Below are positions 1 to 7,718 of a stretch of 10,100 nt of DNA, piece by piece. Under the pieces are notes generated by a model that saw nothing but the letters and a program-made list of their open reading frames with translations, made no database searches and was not told the origin of the DNA. Both the position numbers and the translations under genes were made by a program. Position 1 is the first letter of the stretch. Each line of letters starts with the position of its first letter. Location: positions 1 through 10,100 of the forward strand of contig CANKNL010000093.1 of assembly GCA_947483345.1 (NCBI GenBank), in the 5' to 3' direction. The DNA comes from Chitinophagaceae bacterium. GTDB taxonomy: Bacteria > Bacteroidota > Bacteroidia > Chitinophagales > Chitinophagaceae.

Positions 1-1220
1 CCAGCGGCGTTTTTACCTAATGCGGCGGTACTGGTACCACCCGTTGTTGTACCCGGGAAAGTTGGCGTAAAAATATCAGTAGGCCCGTTAACATATAAAC
101 CATTGGCTACAATAAAGCTTGAAATTCGTGTACCGTTTGTAGACGTGGCCCATAAATTAGGTGTAACGGGAACAGTATTTACTGTAACCGTTGTTGTACT
201 TGTTGTAAGGGTTCCTGCACCTGCTCTGGCAATGGTTACATTTACGGTAAATATGCCAGCAGTTGGGAAAGTTAAAATCTTAGTATCGGAATTTACTGCC
301 CCGGGAATGGTGTTGGGATTAGTACCCGGAATAGTTGCACCTACAGCATTCCATGTAAAAGTATAATCACCAGAACCAGCAAAATTACTAGCGGTGGCCG
401 TAAAACTAACAGTGGCACCAACAAAGATATTTTGAGGTGTTGAAGGTGTAAGGGATACGGCAGGTGCAGCATTGGTTAAACGTTTTAAGGCTACTAAAAT
501 TCCACCATTTCGTTGTGCGCCTGATAAAGTAACAGTACCATTTCCGGTAGAACCAGCCGCTGCTTTAATTGCCCATGCTGCACCAACTGATGCCTGTGTA
601 CCACTAGCATTGGGATTATCGTATAATTCAGTTAATGCACCTGGTGATGTCGTTGTCCATGCACTCCATGTTGGTGCAGAACCAGCTGCTTCTGCAAACA
701 TAATTATTGCGGCATTAGCTGTAGCTGTGGTTAAGGTAAGCGCTGTAGCAGTTGAACTGCTTGCAGACACATTAATAACACCGGGGTCAACATCAAATGG
801 ACCACCTGCTGATCCATTAGCCTTTACACCGCCTGTTACATCAACACCAGAAAATGCAACGATAGAACCTGCCGCTGCATCTACACCACTTCCCAGGGTA
901 AATGTAAAAGATGCGCCTTCTGTTCCATCGGCAACTCTGTAAAAAACGGAGCCGTAACGCAATGTACCACCAGCTAGGCTTACACCATCAACTATTGTCC
1001 AACCAGCCAAAACAGGATTAGTTGTGTTATTACCGCCCTGTGCAATATTTACAATCATTACATCACCAGATACAACGCCTGCAGGTTTTGAAATGGTTAA
1101 AGACGTATTTACAGTTGTAGCATTAGTAGCACTACCCCGTTGGGTAATTTGTCCAATGGCAGTACTGCCAAGTAAAAAAATCGCAGCAATGGCGAAAAAA
1201 AGTTTAGTAAACATCTTCAT
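1..1220 (-). CDS. Secreted PKD-domain protein, 5' part (3' end beyond the window)
   Basis: The minus strand is open from the ATG at 1220 to the left edge, giving 406 codons without a stop. Residues 1-23 are a signal peptide: Lys near the start, a hydrophobic core (FFAIAAIFLLG) and cleavage expected at AIG|Q, a common Bacteroidota pattern. Residues about 25-248 are Gly/Ala/Thr/Ser-rich with alternating hydrophobics, which suggests a beta-sandwich adhesion-type domain; I cannot name its family. Residues about 252-348 look like a PKD/Ig-like domain, with DYTFTW near 285-290 and FPTAGIFTVNVT near 318-329. A further domain starts near 352 and is cut by the edge. Such proteins usually end in a type IX secretion sorting domain, but that end is not in view. 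Role is inferred as a cell-surface or extracellular protein. The open plus-strand frames opposite are shadows, because they show no signal peptide or domain pattern. Confidence 0.85.
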   Translation of the reverse strand, partial: MKMFTKLFFAIAAIFLLGSTAIGQITQRGSATNATTVNTSLTISKPAGVVSGDVMIVNIAQGGNNTTNPVLAGWTIVDGVSLAGGTLRYGSVFYRVADGTEGASFTFTLGSGVDAAAGSIVAFSGVDVTGGVKANGSAGGPFDVDPGVINVSASSSTATALTLTTATANAAIIMFAEAAGSAPTWSAWTTTSPGALTELYDNPNASGTQASVGAAWAIKAAAGSTGNGTVTLSGAQRNGGILVALKRLTNAAPAVSLTPSTPQNIFVGATVSFTATASNFAGSGDYTFTWNAVGATIPGTNPNTIPGAVNSDTKILTFPTAGIFTVNVTIARAGAGTLTTSTTTVTVNTVPVTPNLWATSTNGTRISSFIVANGLYVNGPTDIFTPTFPGTTTGGTSTAALGKNAA

Positions 1221-1554
1221 AATCTTAGGTTTTAGGTATCTTATAAAAAAATTATTGCGCGCAAACTGTTTTAAAAGTTTGAAGACTTTTCAAAAAAATG
1301 TTGGCAATAGTTTTTATATAAGAATTCTGGATACTAAGTCGTGCAATAAACCATATTGTAAATACATACAGGTACAGTAAATAATACACGTAACGTCTGG
1401 GGGTGGAGAATCAAGATATAGGTAATTATCCGGTTTTTATCGATCAGGCATGATACCTGAAATAGAATATGTGGGTCAAAGGTGAATACAAAATTAATGT
1501 TATTTATTAATTAAACAAATTTATTTTCCCCTTTTTTGATAAAAAAACAAATGT
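1221..1554. other. AT-rich intergenic gap, likely upstream region of the secreted protein gene
   Basis: These 334 bases separate the cmk stop from the start of the secreted-protein gene, both on the minus strand. I see no convincing gene. The gap should carry the secreted protein's promoter. On the minus strand TAAATTTG at 1523-1516 fits the Bacteroidota -7 consensus TAnnTTTG, but no TTG element sits about 19-20 bases upstream, and it would imply a leader near 290 bases, so this is weak. A small inverted repeat (TCAGG 1444-1448, CCTGA 1456-1460) has no following T-run and is not a terminator. No clear terminator for cmk is visible. Confidence 0.5.
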
Positions 1555-2241
1555 TTAGTCTGGCTGAGTTAGTTTTTCTTTGGCCAATTTTAAAGTCAAT
1601 GCTAACTGTTGTTCTATACTCAAAAAAGTATTATCCAACTCAATAGCATCATCGGCTTTACGTAAAGGGCTAATCTCCCTGTTAGAATCAATATAGTCCC
1701 GCATTTCCAGATTGGATTTCACATCTTCGATTGTGATATTCGGATTCTTATTAAATAATTCTACAAATCGTCTTTCAACCCTTACTGTAATATCGGCAGT
1801 CATAAATATTTTAAGTACGGCATCCGGAAAAACGGTAGTTCCAATATCCCTGCCATCCATTACGATGCCTTTTTTTTCTCCAATTTTTTGTTGCTGTGCT
1901 ACTGCAAATGACCGTACTTCTTTTAGGGTTGCCACCTCGCTTACTTTTTCAGCAATCACCAGATCCCGGATCACATACTCCACATTTTCGCCATTCAAAA
2001 AAATTTCTGATTGTTGGGCCTGTTCATTGAACTGAAATTCAATGACGATACTTTGCAATGCCGTATGCACGCTGGCGGCATTAGTCCAATCGATATGATG
2101 TCGTAAAAAATACAGGGTAATGGCCCGGTACATGGCACCACTATCCACATAAATATATCCCAGTTCTTTGGCCAGTTGTTTAGCCAATGTACTTTTCCCG
2201 CAGGCAGAGTAACCATCAATGGTGATGATAATATCATTCAT
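1555..2241 (-). CDS. cmk: Cytidylate kinase (CMP/dCMP kinase)
   Basis: Phosphorylates CMP and dCMP with ATP to give CDP and dCDP in cytoplasmic pyrimidine nucleotide metabolism. The 228-residue protein has the usual family length. Seen: P-loop GYSACGKST at 10-18, DSGAMYRA at 33-40 in the nucleotide-binding region, DGRDIGT at 129-135, the basic lid-type region VERRF near 155-159, RDYIDSNRE at 181-189 and SPLRKADDAI at 191-200, all typical of bacterial Cmk. I chose the ATG at 2241; the only longer option is a TTG at 2259 adding six residues before a start (MNDIIITIDG) that already fits the family. The ATG lies only about 40 bases after the clpC terminator hairpin, so expression must come from read-through or a very close promoter. 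TATTATTG at 2274-2267 matches the -7 consensus at five of six fixed positions, but no -33 partner is clear. Confidence 0.95.
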   Translation of the reverse strand: MNDIIITIDGYSACGKSTLAKQLAKELGYIYVDSGAMYRAITLYFLRHHIDWTNAASVHTALQSIVIEFQFNEQAQQSEIFLNGENVEYVIRDLVIAEKVSEVATLKEVRSFAVAQQQKIGEKKGIVMDGRDIGTTVFPDAVLKIFMTADITVRVERRFVELFNKNPNITIEDVKSNLEMRDYIDSNREISPLRKADDAIELDNTFLSIEQQLALTLKLAKEKLTQPD

Positions 2242-2280
2242 GTTTACAAAAATCAACAAAACTGTGCAATAATAAAAATA

Positions 2281-2318
2281 AAAAGAGTTGTTCCGGCTTT
2301 GGCGGGGACAACTCTTTT
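2281..2318 (-). terminator. Intrinsic terminator after clpC
   Basis: An 11-bp perfect inverted repeat (AAAAGAGTTGT 2281-2291 with ACAACTCTTTT 2308-2318) is extended inward by about three pairs (TCC 2292-2294 with GGG 2305-2307, one of them G-T) around a short loop. On the minus strand the stem is followed by a U-rich tract (complement of 2271-2281). It begins 24 bases after the clpC stop, the right distance for a terminator. The plus-strand side also ends in a T-run, so it could work in both directions. Confidence 0.9.
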
Positions 2319-2342
2319 TTAAAAATCATTTACATCAAAACC

Positions 2343-4892
2343 TCACACCTCCGATTTTTTTTCTTTTTTCTTTTCTTCTTTTTTTAAAATAAATTTTATT
2401 TTTTCTCCGGTCTCATCCAACTCTGCCACCATCACATCACCGTTTTTAATATTCATATTCAGTATCTCTTCTGCCAATGGATCTTCCAGGTATTTTTGAA
2501 TGGCCCGATGCAATGGTCTTGCACCGAACTGTGGATCATGGCCTTTATCGGCTATAAAACTTTTAGCTTCGACACTTAACTCCATGGCCAAGCCCAGATT
2601 GGTTAGTCGCTTGGCAACACCCTGCATAACAATATCAATGATCTCAAAAATATTTTCTTTGCTCAGCGAATTGAATACCACCACATCATCTATCCGGTTT
2701 AAAAACTCGGGACTAAAAGTGCGTTTCAACGCTTTTTCAATTACGGCCTTATTATTTTCATCGGCATTTTCCATTCGGTTGGCAGTGGCAAAACCAACGC
2801 CATCGCCAAAATCTTTCAACTGGCGGGCACCAATATTTGAGGTCATGATGATCATGGTATTTTTAAAATCCACTTTGCGGCCCATCCCATCAGTAAGTTG
2901 TCCATCATCTAACACCTGCAATAAAATATTGTAAATATCCGGATGGGCTTTTTCAATTTCATCAAGCAGAATGACACAATAAGGTTTGCGCCGTACTTTT
3001 TCTGTTAATTGACCACCTTCTTCATAACCCACATATCCGGGAGGCGCACCAATTAAACGGCTTACTGTAAATTTTTCCATGTACTCACTCATGTCTATCC
3101 TTATCAGTGAATCATCACTGTCAAACATATGCCTGGCCAGAGCCCTTGCCAGCTCAGTTTTTCCAACACCGGTTGGCCCCAGAAAAATAAATGTACCGAT
3201 TGGTTTTTTAGGATCTTTTAATCCTACCCGGTTACGCTGTATGGCCTTAACCACTTTTGAAATGGCTTCTGTTTGTCCTACCACGGCACCTTGCAGATCT
3301 GTTGCCATGCGGCGCAATTTTTCTGTTTCGGCCTGTACCATTCTTTTAACCGGAATGCCCGTCATCATACAAACCACTTCGGCAATATCTTCTTCTTCAA
3401 TGGGAAAACGTTTGTGTTTACTTTCTTCTTCCCAGGCATTTTTTGCTGCTTCCAGTTCTTCCTGCAATCGCTTTTCAGTATCTCTTAACGACGCGGCTTC
3501 TTCAAAACGCTGGCTCTTGACCACTTTATTTTTTTCGAGCTTAATGTCTTCTATCTTTTTTTCCAGTTCAATAATTTCTGTTGGCACATTAATATTTTTA
3601 ATGTGTTTTCTGGCACCAACTTCATCCAGCACATCAATGGCTTTATCAGGCAATAAGCGATCCGTCATATAACGATCGCTCAGTTTTACACAGGCTTCAA
3701 TGGCTTCCTGGCTGTAGGTAACATTATGATAATCTTCGTACTTGCTTTTTATATTATTTAAGATCTCAATTGTTTCCTCAACAGAAGGTTGTTCAACAAG
3801 TACTTTTTGAAAACGACGGTCCAGTGCACCATCTTTTTCTATGTGCATGCGGTATTCATCTAAAGTAGATGCCCCGATACATTGAAGTTCGCCCCTGGCC
3901 AGTGCCGGTTTAAAAATATTGGAAGCATCCAGTGATCCGCTGGCGCCACCAGCCCCAACAATGGTATGTATCTCATCAATAAATAAAATAACATCTCTGT
4001 TTTTTTCCAGCTCATTCATAATGGCTTTCATCCGTTCTTCAAACTGACCGCGGTATTTTGTGCCGGCAACCAGGGCTGCCAGATCCAGGCTCACCACACG
4101 TTTGTCGAACAAAACACGGGAAACCTTTCGTTGTACAATCCTTAAAGCCAAACCTTCTACAATGGCCGTTTTACCCACGCCAGGTTCGCCTATTAAGATG
4201 GGATTATTTTTTTTGCGTCGCGACAAAATTTGTGAAACCCGCTCAATCTCTGTCTCTCTGCCAACAATTGGATCTAAGGATCCATTTTCGGCAAGCCTGG
4301 TGATATCCCTGCCAAAATTATCAAGCACCGGCGTTTTGGTTTTGGGTTGATTAGCTGTACCGGCCCGCTGGGATTTTTGTGCGCCATATTGTTTTCTTTC
4401 TTCATCAAAATCATCTTCGCTCTCCTCATTAAACTCTGCAGCAGGCGGTGGATTGCTGGTTACAAAACCCAACTCATTTTTAAATACCTCATAATCCACA
4501 TCAAACTGATTTAAAATTTGTGTGGCAATATTTTCTTTATTTTTTAAGATCGACAGCATCAGGTGTTCACTCTCTACCAATGCACTTTTTTGTGCCCTGG
4601 CTTCCAATACCGTAATTCGAATTACTTTTTCGGCCTGCTTGGTTAACGGCAGCGAATTGATATTTGCAATGTTTTTACCGGTCTTATCCTTTACGGCAAT
4701 TTCAATCTCTTTGCGTAGTTCAAAGAGATCAATGTTGAGTGATTTCAATATTTTAATAGCCGTATTTTCGCCATCTCTGATCAATCCTAAAACCAAATGC
4801 TCTGTTCCAATAAAATCGTTTCCCAATCTTAATGCCTCCTCCCTGCTGTAAGAGATGATCTCTTTTACCTGCGCTGAAAAATTATTATCCAT
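2343..4892 (-). CDS. clpC: ATP-dependent Clp protease ATP-binding subunit ClpC (Hsp100, class I AAA+)
   Basis: Cytoplasmic hexameric unfoldase that feeds proteins to ClpP for protein quality control and regulated proteolysis. Domains in the 849 residues: Clp N-domain with two repeats (about 1-145), Glu/Asp-rich linker (155-170), first AAA module with Walker A GEPGVGKT 235-242, Walker B VILFIDE 301-307 and RR at 359-360; short middle domain with a UVR-type motif (about 455-485), which marks ClpC rather than ClpB; second AAA module with Walker A GPTGVGKT 572-579, Walker B VILLDE 640-645, TSNIGAR 684-690 and the sensor-2 GAR 790-792. VGF at 699-701 fits the ClpP-docking loop. The tail is Lys/Glu-rich. 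The start fits the family. It is a stand-alone gene with a likely own promoter at 4933-4940 and a terminator after it; the ctsR-mcsA-mcsB partners known from Firmicutes are not next to it. Confidence 0.98.
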   Translation of the reverse strand: MDNNFSAQVKEIISYSREEALRLGNDFIGTEHLVLGLIRDGENTAIKILKSLNIDLFELRKEIEIAVKDKTGKNIANINSLPLTKQAEKVIRITVLEARAQKSALVESEHLMLSILKNKENIATQILNQFDVDYEVFKNELGFVTSNPPPAAEFNEESEDDFDEERKQYGAQKSQRAGTANQPKTKTPVLDNFGRDITRLAENGSLDPIVGRETEIERVSQILSRRKKNNPILIGEPGVGKTAIVEGLALRIVQRKVSRVLFDKRVVSLDLAALVAGTKYRGQFEERMKAIMNELEKNRDVILFIDEIHTIVGAGGASGSLDASNIFKPALARGELQCIGASTLDEYRMHIEKDGALDRRFQKVLVEQPSVEETIEILNNIKSKYEDYHNVTYSQEAIEACVKLSDRYMTDRLLPDKAIDVLDEVGARKHIKNINVPTEIIELEKKIEDIKLEKNKVVKSQRFEEAASLRDTEKRLQEELEAAKNAWEEESKHKRFPIEEEDIAEVVCMMTGIPVKRMVQAETEKLRRMATDLQGAVVGQTEAISKVVKAIQRNRVGLKDPKKPIGTFIFLGPTGVGKTELARALARHMFDSDDSLIRIDMSEYMEKFTVSRLIGAPPGYVGYEEGGQLTEKVRRKPYCVILLDEIEKAHPDIYNILLQVLDDGQLTDGMGRKVDFKNTMIIMTSNIGARQLKDFGDGVGFATANRMENADENNKAVIEKALKRTFSPEFLNRIDDVVVFNSLSKENIFEIIDIVMQGVAKRLTNLGLAMELSVEAKSFIADKGHDPQFGARPLHRAIQKYLEDPLAEEILNMNIKNGDVMVAELDETGEKIKFILKKEEKKKEKKSEV

Positions 4893-4932
4893 TTTATATT
4901 GAATTTTGCTTGTACAATAATAACGTTTATTT

Positions 4933-4940
4933 CAAAGATA
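4933..4940 (-). promoter_or_regulatory. Probable -7 element of the clpC promoter
   Basis: The minus strand reads TATCTTTG, an exact match to the Bacteroidota -7 consensus TAnnTTTG, 41 bases upstream of the clpC ATG. Transcription would start near 4926 and give a leader of roughly 35 bases. The -33 element is poor (TTTC with a spacer of about 17 instead of TTG at about 19-20). This is the only good match I found in the 264-base gap between the divergent clpC and STAS genes; no equally good element was found for the plus-strand gene. Confidence 0.45.
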
Positions 4941-5156
4941 AAGTTTGCTGTGATGCGGAAATGTTAATATGTTAAAAAGTAGAAAATTTAATCCGGTTTC
5001 GTATTTTACATATGGTTTAATTTCTATTCCTTATAGCAGCCTGCATAAAAAAATACGGATCAATGGCCTATATAAAATTCCGATTAACAGATCTCCACAA
5101 ATAAATATTCCTTTACTTTACAATTTACAGCAAACAATACATTTAAAACTGGTTTA

Positions 5157-5531
5157 ATGAACTTCAAAATAGATACCAAAGAAAGATTTACTGTTATAAC
5201 GCCGGAAGAAGTGCACTTAACTGTTAATATGACAGATGAACTTAACCGATTATTACTTGGCTACCTGCAAAAAGACATACCGCATGTTATTTTAAAAATG
5301 GATTTCGTACAATCAGTTGATGAGTTAATGGCCGAAAACCTGGCAAATATTCAACAACAATTTTACAACAAAAACGTTTCTTTTGTGATCTGCAGCCTGC
5401 AAAAAGAAGTGGAGCAGGTATTGGAACAAAAAGCCCTTTTGGAATTCATGAATATAACGCCTTCCGAATCGGAGGCATGGGATATGTTGCAGATGGAGGA
5501 AATTGAAAGAGAATTGTTGGGAGGTGATTAG
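5157..5531 (+). CDS. Small STAS-like (anti-anti-sigma-type) protein
   Basis: A 124-residue cytoplasmic protein with no signal peptide or membrane segment. The fold pattern fits a STAS domain: an N-terminal beta strand pair (about 2-25), a helix (26-39), a central strand HVILKMDF (43-50), a helix carrying ENLANIQQQF (60-69), a strand VSFVICS (74-80), and a Glu-rich C-terminal helix pair. In SpoIIAA-type STAS proteins the loop after the central strand reads DSSG, and its Ser is phosphorylated by an anti-sigma kinase. Here the corresponding stretch appears to be SVDELMAE (53-60), so the phospho-Ser is missing and Glu56 may occupy its place. From memory, a STAS gene before the ribonuclease Z gene is recurrent in Bacteroidota, so the pair probably belongs together. 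Function unknown; the family call is moderate because sequence identity to STAS proteins is likely low. Confidence 0.7.
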   Translation: MNFKIDTKERFTVITPEEVHLTVNMTDELNRLLLGYLQKDIPHVILKMDFVQSVDELMAENLANIQQQFYNKNVSFVICSLQKEVEQVLEQKALLEFMNITPSESEAWDMLQMEEIERELLGGD

Positions 5532-5612
5532 TTGTTGTTAAGGCGTTTTTGTTTGAGCCACATGCAACATTTCATCAACACTTATAGTCTTTACTTAAAT
5601 AGTCAGCCATTG

Positions 5613-5658
5613 CCCAAACAAACACAAACCTAAAAACACCCAAAAACAAAAAGACTTG
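5613..5658 (+). promoter_or_regulatory. A/C-rich leader and TTG start of rnz
   Basis: Bases 5613-5652 contain no G and only one T (5631), so the leader should be almost unstructured. It leads straight to a TTG at 5656, which decides the rnz start. In this frame the upstream stop is at 5596-5598 and there is no ATG, GTG or TTG between it and 5656. No Shine-Dalgarno sequence is visible. An open A-rich leader may support initiation through ribosomal protein S1-type contacts; that role is inference. Confidence 0.5.
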
Positions 5659-6558
5659 CTCGCATTAACGATATTAGGAAATAATTCTGCTATCCCGGCT
5701 TTTGGCAGAAATCCTACAGCCCAGGTTTTGCAAACCCCGGAAGAAAGTTTTTTAATTGACTGTGGAGAAGGCACACAAATGCAACTATCGGCCTATAAAA
5801 TAAAGCGCAGCAAAATAAATCATATTTTCATTTCGCATTTACATGGTGATCATTATTTTGGTTTAATTGGTTTACTCACCAGCATGAGCCTGCTGAACAG
5901 AACCCAGGATCTTCATCTATATGCACCACCCGAGCTGGAACAACTCATCAGCCTGCAACTGAATTTTGCTTCCACACACCTATCATACAACTTACATTTT
6001 CATCCGATACTTGAGGAAGGGGTAATTGTAGATGGTAACAGGATGACAGTCACCTGCTTTAAAATGCAGCACCGCATTCCCTGTTGGGGGTTTTTATTCA
6101 GGCAGAAAAAAAATCCTAGAAAAATTGATGCCGAAAGAGTGAAAATCTATGAAATACCGGCTGCCTTTTATGAAAAACTGCAAAGGGGCGAAGATTATGT
6201 TACAAAAAAAGGTACGATCGTACCCAATGAAGAAGTGACATCAGCTGCACCTAAGCCTAAAAGCTATGCCTATTGTGCCGATACCATTTATAATGAAAGT
6301 ATTGCCGAAAAAGTGAAAGAAGTTGATCTATTATATCATGAGACCACCTATCTTAAAGATCTGCACGAGCGGGCAGCTGCCAGGTTTCACAGCACCACCA
6401 TACAGGCAGCAGCCATAGCCAAAAAAGCGGTTGTGAAAAAACTACTGATCGGTCATTTTTCTTCAAAATACGAGACCCTTGATGCTTTTTTGGAGGAGAC
6501 GATGGCCGTTTTTGAAAATACAGAACTGGCCATTGAGGGCAGTTGCTACATTATATAA
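5656..6558 (+). CDS. rnz: Ribonuclease Z (tRNase Z, tRNA 3' endonuclease)
   Basis: Zinc-dependent metallo-beta-lactamase-fold endonuclease that removes the 3' trailer of tRNA precursors, needed above all when CCA is not encoded. The 300 residues match the usual short-form length. Seen: N-terminal LTILGNNSAIP (4-14), DCGEGTQ at 35-41, the zinc motif HLHGDH at 61-66 (H61, H63, D65, H66), H139 in MQHR, D209 in CADT, H245 in RFHST and H268 in GHFS, the full set of metal and active-site residues expected. The flexible arm lies about 150-195. The start is TTG: there is no other plausible start in frame and this one leaves the first beta strand intact. It follows the STAS gene by 124 bases. Its stop is one base from the stop of the convergent esterase gene, leaving no room for a separate terminator. 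Confidence 0.95.
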   Translation: MLALTILGNNSAIPAFGRNPTAQVLQTPEESFLIDCGEGTQMQLSAYKIKRSKINHIFISHLHGDHYFGLIGLLTSMSLLNRTQDLHLYAPPELEQLISLQLNFASTHLSYNLHFHPILEEGVIVDGNRMTVTCFKMQHRIPCWGFLFRQKKNPRKIDAERVKIYEIPAAFYEKLQRGEDYVTKKGTIVPNEEVTSAAPKPKSYAYCADTIYNESIAEKVKEVDLLYHETTYLKDLHERAAARFHSTTIQAAAIAKKAVVKKLLIGHFSSKYETLDAFLEETMAVFENTELAIEGSCYII

Positions 6559-6559
6559 T

Positions 6560-7717
6560 TCACTCTTTTATTTTAATCACCGTATTATAGCCATCGGCCA
6601 TTATCCAGTTATAAAATTCGGGAAACCATTTGCGCCAGGCCTGTTCATTATGGCTGCTTTCACCATCAATTACCGAATAGATCATAGCGGCAGATTTTTC
6701 GCCCAATAATTCCTGCACGGCTTCCATATCTTTTACAAATGCCTCACCCTCTTTTTCGCCGGCATAAAAGAAAAATTTGCTGTTGTTTGTGGCAGCCAGT
6801 GAATCTGTTAAAGACCTGATGGCTGGCGCAATCCAGAAGGATGGTGAAAAAATGCCGGCTTTTCCAAATACACCAGGGTACTGCAGCATGGCATAATAAC
6901 TGATCAATCCACCCATAGAACTACCGGCCATCATCGTATTTTCTTTAGCTGGAAGTGTTCTGTATTTTTTATCAATAAAAGGTTTAAGATCGTCTATAAT
7001 AAATTTAAGATACCGATCGCCTTCTCCTTCGCCAAACTGCTGAAACCCGTATGGATTATATTCATTCATGCGTTGTGGGCCATTTTCAATACCAACAACT
7101 ATACAGGCCGGTTTCCCTGATTTAACCAGGCTATCTAAACATTCATCAACGCCCCATTCACCATAAGCTGATGTGCATTCATCAAAAAGATTTTGCCCGT
7201 CGTGCATATACAAAACCGGATATCTATTTTTGTTTTTTGTATAGTCTTCAGGTAAATATATCCAGATGCGCCTTGACCTGTTAAGCTGGGGCATAAAAAA
7301 TGCCGTGTCCATGATCTGAACCTGGTGACCTGCTGTATGTTGTTTTGGGATGATGTTAAAATCATCTTTCCAGGCGTCGATATCTATGTCAACGGTGGTA
7401 TCAGATTGTACTGTAAACAAATGATTTTTGATGTCTTTCCCATCTGTATGGCATTCTACTTTTTCCCAGTCTCCCCGGGTACATTTAAATGCATAATCGC
7501 CAGCCGGTAACAAAACCGAAAAAAAATTTTTATTAGCAGAAAAAAAATAAGCCTTGTTTGCGGGAGCCCATTTATTAAAATTGCCGGCCATGAAAACAGT
7601 ATCGGTATTATGTAGCTGCGGAACCTGATTTAATTTAAATACCACTTTATATTGTGCCTCACTCCAATAAAAAGTGAATACTAAGAGAATGACACACAAA
7701 AATATTTTCATACTCAT
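6560..7717 (-). CDS. Exported alpha/beta-hydrolase esterase (putative esterase / EstD-Fes type) with N-terminal starch-binding-like domain
   Basis: A 385-residue exported protein. A signal peptide (1-21) ends at SEA|Q. Residues about 24-115 form an E-set/CBM20-48-like beta domain (AGNFNKW 44-50, GDYAFKCTRGDWEKVE 73-88). Residues about 130-375 are a putative-esterase (PF00756-type) alpha/beta hydrolase: RIWIYLPEDY 150-159, YPVLYMHDGQNLF 166-178, nucleophile elbow GSSMGG 265-270 with Ser267, likely acid in YAGEKEGE 318-325 and His356 in SSHNEQAW. This family includes carbohydrate esterases (for example feruloyl or acetyl xylan) and siderophore esterases. Substrate not known; the carbohydrate-binding-like domain suggests a glycan ester, which is inference. 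The ATG at 7717 lies one base after the dapA stop, so the two are probably one transcript with coupled translation. A second ATG at 7711 would remove only two residues. Confidence 0.88.
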   Translation of the reverse strand: MSMKIFLCVILLVFTFYWSEAQYKVVFKLNQVPQLHNTDTVFMAGNFNKWAPANKAYFFSANKNFFSVLLPAGDYAFKCTRGDWEKVECHTDGKDIKNHLFTVQSDTTVDIDIDAWKDDFNIIPKQHTAGHQVQIMDTAFFMPQLNRSRRIWIYLPEDYTKNKNRYPVLYMHDGQNLFDECTSAYGEWGVDECLDSLVKSGKPACIVVGIENGPQRMNEYNPYGFQQFGEGEGDRYLKFIIDDLKPFIDKKYRTLPAKENTMMAGSSMGGLISYYAMLQYPGVFGKAGIFSPSFWIAPAIRSLTDSLAATNNSKFFFYAGEKEGEAFVKDMEAVQELLGEKSAAMIYSVIDGESSHNEQAWRKWFPEFYNWIMADGYNTVIKIKE

Positions 7718-7718
7718 T

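Noticed and set aside
103..1380. Several plus-strand open frames (103-366, 472-942, 1024-1380)
   Set aside because: They lie opposite or across the 5' end of the minus-strand secreted-protein gene, which has a signal peptide and domain patterns; the plus frames show only Val/Ala/Pro-rich antisense composition.
1444..1460. Inverted repeat TCAGG/CCTGA with a 7-base loop
   Set aside because: Five base pairs only, no T-run and no matching operator family; expected by chance.
1500..1554. Possible terminator after cmk (A-run and T-run near 1531-1548)
   Set aside because: The stem would consist of A-T pairs only, around a very short loop; not convincing.
2242..2259. Six-residue longer Cmk from a TTG at 2259
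   Set aside because: The ATG at 2241 gives the normal family N-terminus just before the P-loop strand.
4969..5157. Plus-strand 62-codon frame whose stop overlaps the STAS start (TAATG)
   Set aside because: No recognisable domain, signal or membrane segment, and it fills the divergent promoter region. The overlap resembles translational coupling but is most likely chance; ribosome profiling or conservation would decide.
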